Source of the DNA: Enterococcus_D entomosocium | Lineage (GTDB): Bacteria; Bacillota; Bacilli; Lactobacillales; Enterococcaceae | Direction: 5' to 3' (one strand) | Assembly: GCF_030441895.1 (NCBI RefSeq) | Contig: NZ_JARJAS010000006.1 | DNA length: 64,000 nucleotides | In this document: piece by piece, positions 5,763 to 13,356 of the stretch | Layout: the number at the start of each line of letters is the position of its first letter | Numbering within the stretch: position 1 is the first letter of the stretch | The notes under the pieces: generated by a model | What the model was told of the DNA's origin: nothing | Seen by the model: only the letters and a program-made list of their open reading frames with translations | Database searches by the model: none | Program-made: the position numbers and the translations under genes

Positions 5763-7463
5763 ATGTCTTTTGATGGTGTTTTTACCCATTTAATGGTCAA
5801 AGAATTACAAAATCAATTAACCAGTGGACGTGTGAACAAAATTCATCAACCTTATGAAAATGAGGTCGTATTTGTGATCCGTGCCCAAGGGAAAAATCAT
5901 AAACTTTTGCTATCCGCACATCCCACCTATGCTCGTGTGCAATGCACAACGATCGCCTATAGCAATCCAGAAACCCCACCGAATTTCTTGATGATGCTGC
6001 GGAAATATTTAGAAGGGGCGATCTTAGAATCAATCGAACAAATCGACAATGACCGTGTGATCCATTTTCATTTTACTCGACGAGATGAACTAGGTGATTT
6101 ACAATCCCTCGTCTTGATTGTCGAATTGATGGGCCGTCACAGCACGATTTTATTAATGAATAAGACGAGCGGAAAAATTGTCGATACAATCAAACACATT
6201 GGTCATTCACAAAATACGTATCGTACTTTATTACCGGGTGCTACTTATATTGCACCACCAAAGCAAACAACACTTAATCCTTTTACAGCCTCTCGCACCA
6301 AAATTTTTGAAGAATTATCGACCATCGATCCCTTGACGGCAAAAGAACTTCAACAACGATTCCAAGGCTTAGGCCGCGATACAGCAGAAGAATTAATCGC
6401 TCGAATCAATGCCAATCCCAATGAAAAACTGCGTCAGTGGGAAGCTTTCTTTACAGAGCTTACCCAGGAGCTAGCGCCAAGTTATCTTCAGTCAGAGAAA
6501 AAGGAATATTTCACACCAATTCCCTATCCATCATTGATCGATGCGACCACCACTGTCACCCATTATCAGAGTCTGAGCGAGCTTTTAGATGCGTTTTATC
6601 ACGACAAGGCGGAAAGAGATCGGGTCAAACAACAAGGTGGCGAATTACTAAAGAAGGTTGAGAATGAACTGAAACGCAACCAATTGAAGTTAAAGAAACG
6701 GCAACAAACGTTAATCGATTCAGAAAACGCCGAAGAATTCCGTCAAAAAGGTGAGCTTTTGACGACCTTTATGAATCAAGTCCCCCGAGGTGTTGCTTCA
6801 GTTGATTTGGAAAATTACTATGATGAGAATCGGCTTTTGACGATCAAATTAGATCCCGCTCTTTCTCCCAATCAAAATGCTCAGAAATATTTTCAACGTT
6901 ATCAGAAATTAAAAAATGCAGTCAAACCGGTCCATCAGCAGATTGCCGAAACGAAAGAAGAAATCGCGTATCTCGAATCCGTGTTAGCTCAATTAGAAAT
7001 CGCCTCTCCAATGGATCTGGCGGTTATTCGGGAAGAACTGATTGCACAAGGCTATGTCAAAAATCGGACGAAACAGCGTAAAAAAGCCGCTCCTTCGCAA
7101 CCAGAACGATTTCTTTCTTCAGACGGAACAGAAATTTTCGTTGGAAAAAACAATTTACAAAATGACCAACTGACTTTAAAAACAGCTCGTAAGAGTGATA
7201 TCTGGCTGCATACCAAAAATATTCCTGGCTCTCATGTCATCATTCGTTCGGATGATCCTAGTGAGACAACCTTAATGGAAGCTGCAGAGCTTGCCGCATA
7301 TTTCTCAAAATATCGTCAATCTGCCCAAGTACCGGTGGACTACGTGCAAGTCAAACATATTCGGAAACCGAATGGTGCCAAACCTGGATTCGTCATTTAT
7401 GAGAATCAAAAAACGCTTTTTGTGACACCTGATGAGGGAATTTTGAGATTAAAACAGTCCTAG
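5763..7463 (+). CDS. rqcH: Rqc2-homologue RqcH / NFACT-family fibronectin-binding-type protein
   Basis: This 566-aa protein has the NFACT layout: an N-terminal NFACT-N domain beginning MSFDGVFTHLMVKEL, a helix-hairpin-helix region around residues 180-220, a long charged coiled coil at about 280-440 and the C-terminal NFACT-R domain with SDIWLHTKNIPGSHVIIR. In Bacillus RqcH binds stalled 50S subunits and adds alanine tails. Enterococcal and streptococcal members (EfbA, PavA) are also described as fibronectin-binding. No signal peptide or LPXTG is present, so it is cytoplasmic by sequence. The start follows AGAGGG. A possible promoter (TATAAT at 5684-5689 with a weak -35 17 nt upstream) precedes it, and a strong terminator follows. 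Confidence 0.93.
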   Translation: MSFDGVFTHLMVKELQNQLTSGRVNKIHQPYENEVVFVIRAQGKNHKLLLSAHPTYARVQCTTIAYSNPETPPNFLMMLRKYLEGAILESIEQIDNDRVIHFHFTRRDELGDLQSLVLIVELMGRHSTILLMNKTSGKIVDTIKHIGHSQNTYRTLLPGATYIAPPKQTTLNPFTASRTKIFEELSTIDPLTAKELQQRFQGLGRDTAEELIARINANPNEKLRQWEAFFTELTQELAPSYLQSEKKEYFTPIPYPSLIDATTTVTHYQSLSELLDAFYHDKAERDRVKQQGGELLKKVENELKRNQLKLKKRQQTLIDSENAEEFRQKGELLTTFMNQVPRGVASVDLENYYDENRLLTIKLDPALSPNQNAQKYFQRYQKLKNAVKPVHQQIAETKEEIAYLESVLAQLEIASPMDLAVIREELIAQGYVKNRTKQRKKAAPSQPERFLSSDGTEIFVGKNNLQNDQLTLKTARKSDIWLHTKNIPGSHVIIRSDDPSETTLMEAAELAAYFSKYRQSAQVPVDYVQVKHIRKPNGAKPGFVIYENQKTLFVTPDEGILRLKQS

Positions 7464-7514
7464 CTGCTCCTCAGTCTATTCGGATCAAAAAAACATAGTG
7501 TAATCAATAAAAGA

Positions 7515-7564
7515 ACCGACCACAAAAGCGCTGCGAAACTACACGCGCTTGTGATCGGTTTTTA
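7515..7564 (+). terminator. Terminator after rqcH
   Basis: Arms ACCGACCACAAAAGCGC and GCGCTTGTGATCGGT form a long, nearly perfect stem followed by TTTTTATG. Confidence 0.85.
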
Positions 7565-7717
7565 TGCTTTTTCCTTCTATCTACTGCTCTTCCAGCGACA
7601 ATTTTGCTTAGCTTGAAACACAAAAGGCAAGCCTTCTCAGAATTTAGCCATCGACGTATCTGCTAGATCCGATAGAATGGCATTCGAAAATCACCGTGAG
7701 AAAGTAGCTTCTGCTAG

Positions 7718-8209
7718 CTAATAAATACCGCCATCCTCCATAGTGACTTTCTTCTCGAAATCAAAATGATACAGCTTTTCCCAGTGATTGATATTCAACG
7801 TTCCTTTGGTCAAATGGATTGCTAGAAAGCAACAGCCTTTATCATTCTCATTGTTGACTTCGTCGTACCAGACAAAGGCTTTGCGAATTTTGCTTCTTAA
7901 TTCTGCATTTTTAGGGTCTAGCACCCAACCTAAATTCTCCCCTTGACCGACCGCAGTAAACCATTCACCGCTAACGGCAATGGAAACTGCTGGGTTCTTT
8001 TTGATTTGCTTGATTTTATTGGATTGCTCGTGTGTCGACACGTAAAAAACGCCCTCTTCATAAAAAGCATCAACTTCTCGAACGACTGGTTGTATGTGTC
8101 CCTCTACAGTTTTGTCACAAGCTGTCGTCGCAAGGGCAATCACATTGTCTTTAAAATGTCCGAATTTTTCTTCAAGCAGCTTTATTCCTTCTTCATACTG
8201 GTGGGTCAT
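7718..8209 (-). CDS. Pyridoxamine 5'-phosphate oxidase-like (split-barrel flavin) protein
   Basis: A 163-aa protein with the fold pattern of small PNPOx-like flavin-binding proteins: an N-terminal helix, then IALATTACDKTVEGHIQPVVREVDAFYEEGVFYVSTHEQSNKIKQIKKNPAVSIAVSG in family order (strands, ligand loop, basic turn). The role of such stand-alone proteins is usually unknown; they may bind FMN, F420-like cofactors or heme. It starts at an ATG that overlaps the stop of the AraC-type regulator upstream (TAATG), so the two are translationally coupled and the regulator probably controls this pair. Specific substrate cannot be read from the sequence. Confidence 0.78.
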   Translation of the reverse strand: MTHQYEEGIKLLEEKFGHFKDNVIALATTACDKTVEGHIQPVVREVDAFYEEGVFYVSTHEQSNKIKQIKKNPAVSIAVSGEWFTAVGQGENLGWVLDPKNAELRSKIRKAFVWYDEVNNENDKGCCFLAIHLTKGTLNINHWEKLYHFDFEKKVTMEDGGIY

Positions 8210-9126
8210 TATTCTGTTCCTCCTTGCATCTTAATTCTTTTTTTAAAAGGAATCCATAATTCGACATGAACCACATGATTTTCCCCTTTTTGATAAAGCT
8301 CAGGAAAAAAATTCTCAGCAATCCAGCCATTTTTCTTGAGCCAAAAACGGGTATAACGCATCGCCTTTCCCATATTGATGATCAGTTGCTCTGAGACCGT
8401 ATCAAAGCTGCAAACAATATACTCATGTTCTGGTAAAGTCCATTCAGTGCAGTTGAGAAATTGCGAACCATCAGATATTTGACCAACAAAATAACTTGAA
8501 TAGCCTTCAGGCGCATCTCCCGGAAATGAAACACCGATCAGGCAATGATCGGTGCGAGGCTGATTGGCAGTCTTTTGATAAAAATCATGCCAAATATCAT
8601 CAATCGGATCAATCCCTGTTCGTTGGCCCAGCATTTTTCCATACTTAAATGGATAGTAACCAACAACGCCACAAAAAACCAGCGGTTGCTGATTTCGCTT
8701 CTTCTGAATCTCCAAAACGACTCCTTCGCTGATCAATGGATTGCCTTCTTCTGTGACAATATACCCTAAAGATAGATCCGGCTTATCAAAATTTTGCAAG
8801 CCGATCGGCGCTTTTTGGTAAAGAGAAGGTGAAAGTCCATAAACGGTCTTAAAGGTTCTTGAAAATACTGCATGGCTACTAAAACCAACCTCAAAAGCGA
8901 CCTCAATGACTCGACTTTTTCTGTCTTTTAATAAAACAGCGGCTCTGGCCAGACGACGCAGTTTTATATATTCCCTAACAGAAATTTTAACTAAGCGAGT
9001 AAATAAGCGTTGATAATAAAATACAGAAAGTGATGCGACTTGTGCTAACGTTTCGATCTCTAGCGACTCAGCAAGATTGTCTTCGATAAAATCAATGGAT
9101 TTTTGGATTGCTTCCCATGCATGCAT
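8209..9126 (-). CDS. AraC-family regulator with GyrI-like effector domain
   Basis: A 305-aa regulator. Residues 1-105 hold two helix-turn-helix motifs of the AraC/XylS type (ETLAQVASLSVFYYQRLF and EVAFEVGFSSHAVFSRTFK, then GLSPSLYQ). Residues 125-300 look like a GyrI/SOUL-type small-molecule binding domain, with PFKYGKMLGQ and EYIVCSFDT. Such proteins often respond to drugs or other hydrophobic ligands. The gene is coupled to the PNPOx-like gene downstream, which is its most likely target together with its own promoter. Start ATG follows GAAAGGAAATCCAT. Confidence 0.88.
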   Translation of the reverse strand: MHAWEAIQKSIDFIEDNLAESLEIETLAQVASLSVFYYQRLFTRLVKISVREYIKLRRLARAAVLLKDRKSRVIEVAFEVGFSSHAVFSRTFKTVYGLSPSLYQKAPIGLQNFDKPDLSLGYIVTEEGNPLISEGVVLEIQKKRNQQPLVFCGVVGYYPFKYGKMLGQRTGIDPIDDIWHDFYQKTANQPRTDHCLIGVSFPGDAPEGYSSYFVGQISDGSQFLNCTEWTLPEHEYIVCSFDTVSEQLIINMGKAMRYTRFWLKKNGWIAENFFPELYQKGENHVVHVELWIPFKKRIKMQGGTE

Positions 9127-9295
9127 ATGGATTTCCTTTCTTTCACTATAAAATACTCAGCCAAAAAAGCTTTACCGTGTCTGCTCTTTTTCTAAAAAAA
9201 ACTATATTTGTATTTATTTTCACAATGCATTAACTGCCGAGAATCAGCTTATTTAATATTTTAGCATAGCCTTCATGGTACTAGAATATAAAAAT

Positions 9296-9325
9296 AAAAA
9301 AAGACGAAGAGTTTTCGTCTTTTTC
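9296..9325. terminator. Bidirectional terminator-like hairpin
   Basis: AAAAAGACGAA and TTTCGTCTTTTT form a stem with a 4-nt loop, A-rich on one side and T-rich on the other. It lies between the alpha-carbonic anhydrase stop and the AraC-type regulator start, so on the minus strand it would end the carbonic anhydrase transcript. Confidence 0.7.
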
Positions 9326-9373
9326 TAGTCAATGACATTCTAAAAATTCTAACATCATTTTTATAGATTACCC

Positions 9374-9430
9374 TTACGAAGTGGTTTCTATACTGACCAT
9401 CAAATGAAGTCAGTGAGAAACACTACGTAA
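9374..9430. repeat. Long imperfect inverted repeat after the carbonic anhydrase gene
   Basis: Arms at 9374-9397 and 9409-9430 are complementary over about 20 positions with a few mismatches around an 11-nt loop. There is no T-tract on the minus strand, so it is not a standard terminator. It could be an RNA-stabilising stem or a remnant of a small repeat. The rest of the 9127-9449 gap holds only the hairpin at 9296-9325 and A/T-rich DNA without a supported gene. Confidence 0.6.
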
Positions 9431-9449
9431 AAGGATCTATTTTTATAAA

Positions 9450-10139
9450 TTAATAGAAATAAATAGGCCGATCTTTGCGGTCTTGTAATGGGCGATTATT
9501 GTTTTCTAACACTTCTTCCCGGAATTCCAAAATGAAGCGGCGGCTCATCTCCCCGATCCAGTCAAAGACGAACCAATTGATTGGCCCTTTGGTTGGCGGT
9601 GTCGTCAACGAACCCACATAATGGAAATGGTGGGTGCGTTCTGGTAAGAACATAGTCGGATCAAACCATTGCGTATGGTTTTCAAAGTCCCAGATGCTGT
9701 CGTCTTGCTGATTGCAGATCCAGTTGAGCTTATCCGTCAATTTGAATAAGATGCCCACAACCAAGTTTTCTCCGTCCTCATTCATATGGACGAGATGAAA
9801 CTCTAATTCTTGCTGTTCATCATCGATAATATGTTCAGACGGCATGTGGAAATGAATATCCGTCAAATAGTAGTTGATCCCTTTAAATGTGACATAACTT
9901 TCTTTGTTATATGGAACGAAGTGAATCGTATTTTTGAATTCTTTTTCCGTGAACCGCTCTCGTTTATAGTGAAAAGCCAAGTCCTGATCGATAGGTTCTT
10001 CGGTTTCATCGTGAACTAAAGCAATTGGGGATTGGTAAGGAAATTCGGCGCCTTGTGCATACCAATCGCACAAAGTGTGCCAATGTTCAGGTCCATTGTC
10101 TCCGGAATAACTCCAGGGAACATCCATATTTCTTTTCAA
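9450..10139 (-). CDS. Alpha-class carbonic anhydrase
   Basis: This 229-aa enzyme interconverts CO2 and bicarbonate. The zinc-binding histidines are visible as the first two in DIHFHMPSEH and the third in EFHLVHM. The family signature FPYQSPIAL occurs near the N-terminus and VGSLTTPPTKGPINWFVF in the C-terminal part, with TTPP at the substrate pocket. There is no signal peptide, although most bacterial alpha-type enzymes are exported, so this one is probably cytoplasmic. The start is uncertain: a TTG at 10139 has AGGAGG 9 nt upstream, while the next ATG, at 10127, is too far from it. It is transcribed alone. Confidence 0.9.
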   Translation of the reverse strand: MKRNMDVPWSYSGDNGPEHWHTLCDWYAQGAEFPYQSPIALVHDETEEPIDQDLAFHYKRERFTEKEFKNTIHFVPYNKESYVTFKGINYYLTDIHFHMPSEHIIDDEQQELEFHLVHMNEDGENLVVGILFKLTDKLNWICNQQDDSIWDFENHTQWFDPTMFLPERTHHFHYVGSLTTPPTKGPINWFVFDWIGEMSRRFILEFREEVLENNNRPLQDRKDRPIYFY

Positions 10140-10230
10140 AAAAACAGCCTCCTAATTCAAGTTGACAGCAAGGAATAGCCCTTCCTATCAAAAAAACTTT
10201 CTCCCAATGCTATCAGAAAATAGGTGAAAA

Positions 10231-10268
10231 TAAAACGAATATGCTTGGTCATTCCCTCACATATCCGT
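10231..10268 (-). terminator. Terminator of the pyr operon
   Basis: Downstream of pyrE the minus strand arms ACGGATATG and CATATTCGT form a stem with a 16-nt loop followed by TTTTATTTTC. Confidence 0.72.
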
Positions 10269-10284
10269 TTCTTATTTCAATTCC

Positions 10285-10920
10285 TTATTCACTCAACCAA
10301 GCAGCAGGATCTTTTCGCCACTCTTGTAACAGGGCAACATCAGACTCTTGAATAGCACCCGTTTCTAAAGCCGACTCGATCAACGCTGTATAGTTTGTCA
10401 AAGTCACATAGGATAGACCTGCTTGGTCAAAATTCTCTTGGACTTGAGGCAGCTCGTAAGTAAAGATCGCAGCGACGCCTAATACGTCGGCTCCTTCTCT
10501 TTTGGCTGCTTCACAAGCTTCTAAGACACTGCCACCTGTTGACAATAAATCTTCAATGACGACCATTTTTTGATTTGGCTGAATACGACCTTCAATTTGA
10601 TTGCCTTTGCCATGTTCTTTTGCTTTGCTGCGAATATAAACCATTGGCAAATCTAACAATTCAGCGACCCAAGCAGCATGGGGAATCCCGGCTGTTGCGG
10701 TCCCTGCAATCACTTCTGCTTCGGGATAAGTCGTTTTGATGACTGCAGCTAAGCCTTTCGCAATGGCGCGACGTACATGAGGATAACTCATAGTGATTCG
10801 ATTGTCGCAGTAAATAGGGCTTTTGATGCCGCTTGCCCAAGTAAATGGTTCATTCGGTCGTAAAAAAATCGCCTCGATGTCTAAAAGATCTTTGGCAATT
10901 TGATTGGATTGTTCTTTCAT
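10285..10920 (-). CDS. pyrE: Orotate phosphoribosyltransferase
   Basis: This 211-aa enzyme adds PRPP to orotate to give OMP. The PRPP-binding motif is VVIEDLLSTGGSV, and the N-terminal FTWASGIKSPIYCDNR is typical of the family. It is the last gene of the operon and its ATG overlaps the pyrF stop as ATGA. A terminator follows. In other bacteria OMP decarboxylase and this enzyme act on consecutive steps, in line with their coupling here. Confidence 0.97.
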   Translation of the reverse strand: MKEQSNQIAKDLLDIEAIFLRPNEPFTWASGIKSPIYCDNRITMSYPHVRRAIAKGLAAVIKTTYPEAEVIAGTATAGIPHAAWVAELLDLPMVYIRSKAKEHGKGNQIEGRIQPNQKMVVIEDLLSTGGSVLEACEAAKREGADVLGVAAIFTYELPQVQENFDQAGLSYVTLTNYTALIESALETGAIQESDVALLQEWRKDPAAWLSE

Positions 10921-11636
10921 TGGCTAGCTTCCTTCCATTCTTGTTTTATTTGCAGATAACTTTCATACGGTGTCTTAGACTGGGTGATTGGACGTCCCAC
11001 AACGATCATGGTAGCCCCCGCATTGCGAGCTTGTGCAGGTGTCATGATCCGTTTTTGATCGCCAACTTCACTGCCAGCTGGTCGGATACCAGGCGTCAAG
11101 CGTATGAAGGCATCGGTTGTTCTTTGCTTGATCTGCTTTGCTTCGTGTGCGGAGCAAACAACACCGTCTAATCCAGCTTTTTGGGCACAAGTGGCGTAAT
11201 GGATAACACTTTCTTGCAGTGACGTCATGATCTGCTGATCATGATGCATTTGTGCCTCACTAGTGGAGGTCAATTGGGTAACTGCAATCAAATCAGGGAC
11301 TTTGTCTCCTGCGGGGGTTCCTTGTTGCAGACCTTTTTTAGCAGCAGTCATCATTTCGATCCCGCCGGCTGCATGAACATTCGTCAAAGCAACACCTAAA
11401 GAAGCTAAGCGCTCCATTGCTCGTCCAACAGTATTAGGGATATCATGTAATTTTAAATCTAAAAAAATGTCATGGCCAAAGGATTTCAACCAAGTGACGA
11501 TCGCTGGTCCTTCTTGGTAGAAAATCTCCATTCCAACTTTTACAAATAATTTTTCTCCCGCAGGAAATTGCGCTAAAAATGTTTCAATAGCCTGTTTGTT
11601 GGGGAAATCTAAGGCAATAATTGGTCGTTCACTCAT
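10917..11636 (-). CDS. pyrF: Orotidine 5'-phosphate decarboxylase
   Basis: This 239-aa enzyme converts OMP to UMP, the last step of the pathway. The active-site stretch LDLKLHDIPNTV with the Lys/Asp charge network is intact, and RLTPGIRP near the C-terminus binds phosphate. The ATG at 11636 shares one base with the pyrD stop (TGATG) and has GGAG 9 nt upstream; a GTG one codon earlier is less likely. Confidence 0.97.
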   Translation of the reverse strand: MSERPIIALDFPNKQAIETFLAQFPAGEKLFVKVGMEIFYQEGPAIVTWLKSFGHDIFLDLKLHDIPNTVGRAMERLASLGVALTNVHAAGGIEMMTAAKKGLQQGTPAGDKVPDLIAVTQLTSTSEAQMHHDQQIMTSLQESVIHYATCAQKAGLDGVVCSAHEAKQIKQRTTDAFIRLTPGIRPAGSEVGDQKRIMTPAQARNAGATMIVVGRPITQSKTPYESYLQIKQEWKEASQ

Positions 11637-12559
11637 CACACGTGCTCCTCTCTCACTTCTTTTATCAACTGTTCCAAAGAAGTGATCCCTAATTCTGCCA
11701 TTCGGATAGGCAATTCTTCAATCAATTTTGGGCAAATGTAAGGATCGGTAAAGTTTGCAGTTCCTACTGCAACTGCACTTGCACCTGCCAGATACATTTC
11801 AAGTACATCATCCACTGACATCACGCCCCCCATGCCAATAATTGGTAATTGAGAAACTTGCGCCACTTGTTTGATTAGGCGGATCGCCACTGGTTTGATT
11901 GATGGACCAGACAAGCCCCCGGTTTGGTTGGCTAAAATCGGTTTTCGTGTTTTTAAATCGATCCGCATGCCCAAAAGCGTATTGATCATCGTAAACCCGT
12001 CAGCGCCGCCTGCTTCGATCGCTTTTGCAATTGGGACAATATCCGTCACATTCGGCGAAAGTTTGACATAGATCGGCACTTGCGAGACTTTTTTGACCGC
12101 TTCAGTCAATGCACCCGCAACCGCAGGATCGGTTCCGAAAGTGATACCGCCATGTTTGACGTTAGGGCAAGAGATATTCAGTTCGATCGCTTTGACATTT
12201 TCTGCCTGACTGATTTCCTGACACACAAGAACGTAATCTTCGACGGTCGAACCAGCAACGTTTGCAATGATCGGTAACTCTGGATGTTTTTGAGCTAAGT
12301 CCGGCAATATTTGATTCATGACCGTTTCTAACCCAGGATTTTGCAACCCGATGGCATTTAACATACCACTAGGCGTTTCCGCTACCCTTGGGGCTGGATT
12401 GCCGAAACGTGGTTCAGGTGTGGTCGCTTTGATCATCACCGCACCTAATTGACTGATGTCATAATATTTATCATATTCTGCACCAAACCCAAAACAGCCG
12501 CTGGCAGGCATGATCGGATTTTTTAGACTCAATCCGGGTAGCTCGACGTTGATCGACAT
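11636..12559 (-). CDS. pyrD: Dihydroorotate dehydrogenase, class 1B catalytic subunit
   Basis: This 307-aa FMN enzyme oxidises dihydroorotate to orotate. The catalytic Cys is in LNISCPNVKHGG, which marks the class 1B form that uses NAD through a partner subunit. The partner, pyrK, lies directly upstream and overlaps it as TAATG, and an AAAGGTGG ribosome site precedes the start. The substrate loop IYVKLSPNVTDI and the FMN phosphate region GMGGV are present. Confidence 0.97.
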   Translation of the reverse strand: MSINVELPGLSLKNPIMPASGCFGFGAEYDKYYDISQLGAVMIKATTPEPRFGNPAPRVAETPSGMLNAIGLQNPGLETVMNQILPDLAQKHPELPIIANVAGSTVEDYVLVCQEISQAENVKAIELNISCPNVKHGGITFGTDPAVAGALTEAVKKVSQVPIYVKLSPNVTDIVPIAKAIEAGGADGFTMINTLLGMRIDLKTRKPILANQTGGLSGPSIKPVAIRLIKQVAQVSQLPIIGMGGVMSVDDVLEMYLAGASAVAVGTANFTDPYICPKLIEELPIRMAELGITSLEQLIKEVREEHV

Positions 12560-13335
12560 TAAATGACCACCTTTCTCGCCTGAAATACAGGCCCTTCGTC
12601 ACAAACTTTGACACTTTTTGTACCTTGTTCGTCATCTTTCGTATGGCAAACACAGGCATAACAGGCACCCATCCCGCAAGCCATTCGCGCTTCCATGGAT
12701 AATTGAACATCTGAAAGGTCTTCGAAAAGCTGGGCGGTGGTTTTTAAAAGACCGTTATTTCCGCAGGCAAAGACCGCCGCAGGTGTTTGCTCTGCAGCTA
12801 ACAACAGGTTGCCAACATTTCCTTGTAAACCAGCGCTGCCATCATCGGTAGCAATCCTCGTATCTCCCAGTGCGCGAAATTCCTCTTCATAATACATGAC
12901 GTCTTTGCTGGCAAAGCCCAAAAAGTGAATGACGTGGATCCCTTGTTGCGTCAGACGTTTCGATAGTTCGTAGAGCGGCGGTACACCGATACCGCCACCT
13001 ACGATAAATGCAGTGTCCCCTTGGTTTAAATGATGATAGCGAAACCCATTTCCTAACGGCCCCATCACATCGATTGGATCACCAACGGTCATTTCTGAAA
13101 AAATTCGTGTGCCATCTCCTTCGACCCGGTAAATGATTCGGCATTCTTTTTTCTCAGCATCGATATGATTGATACTGATCGGTCGGCGAAGAAGAAAGGC
13201 ATTTTGAGGAACCCGCAGGTGCAGAAACTGCCCTGGGGTCCTCATCTCATTGACTAATTCACCAGTCAATGTCATTTCAAAAATCCGTGGTGCCAGTTGA
13301 CGCTGTTTGCTGATGGTCATGATTTCTTGCTTCAT
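12559..13335 (-). CDS. pyrK: Dihydroorotate dehydrogenase electron-transfer subunit
   Basis: A 258-aa flavin and iron-sulfur protein that passes electrons from PyrD to NAD. The FAD-binding motif is RRPISINH, the NAD part has FIVGGGIGVPPLYEL, and the [2Fe-2S] ligands are the cysteines in CGMGACYACVCH plus the later Cys near KSVKVC. The ATG at 13335 follows AAAGGAG by 7 nt; the TTG one codon upstream is less likely. It is in the usual place between carB and pyrD. Confidence 0.96.
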   Translation of the reverse strand: MKQEIMTISKQRQLAPRIFEMTLTGELVNEMRTPGQFLHLRVPQNAFLLRRPISINHIDAEKKECRIIYRVEGDGTRIFSEMTVGDPIDVMGPLGNGFRYHHLNQGDTAFIVGGGIGVPPLYELSKRLTQQGIHVIHFLGFASKDVMYYEEEFRALGDTRIATDDGSAGLQGNVGNLLLAAEQTPAAVFACGNNGLLKTTAQLFEDLSDVQLSMEARMACGMGACYACVCHTKDDEQGTKSVKVCDEGPVFQARKVVI

Positions 13336-13356
13336 CAAAAAACTCCTTTATCTGCG

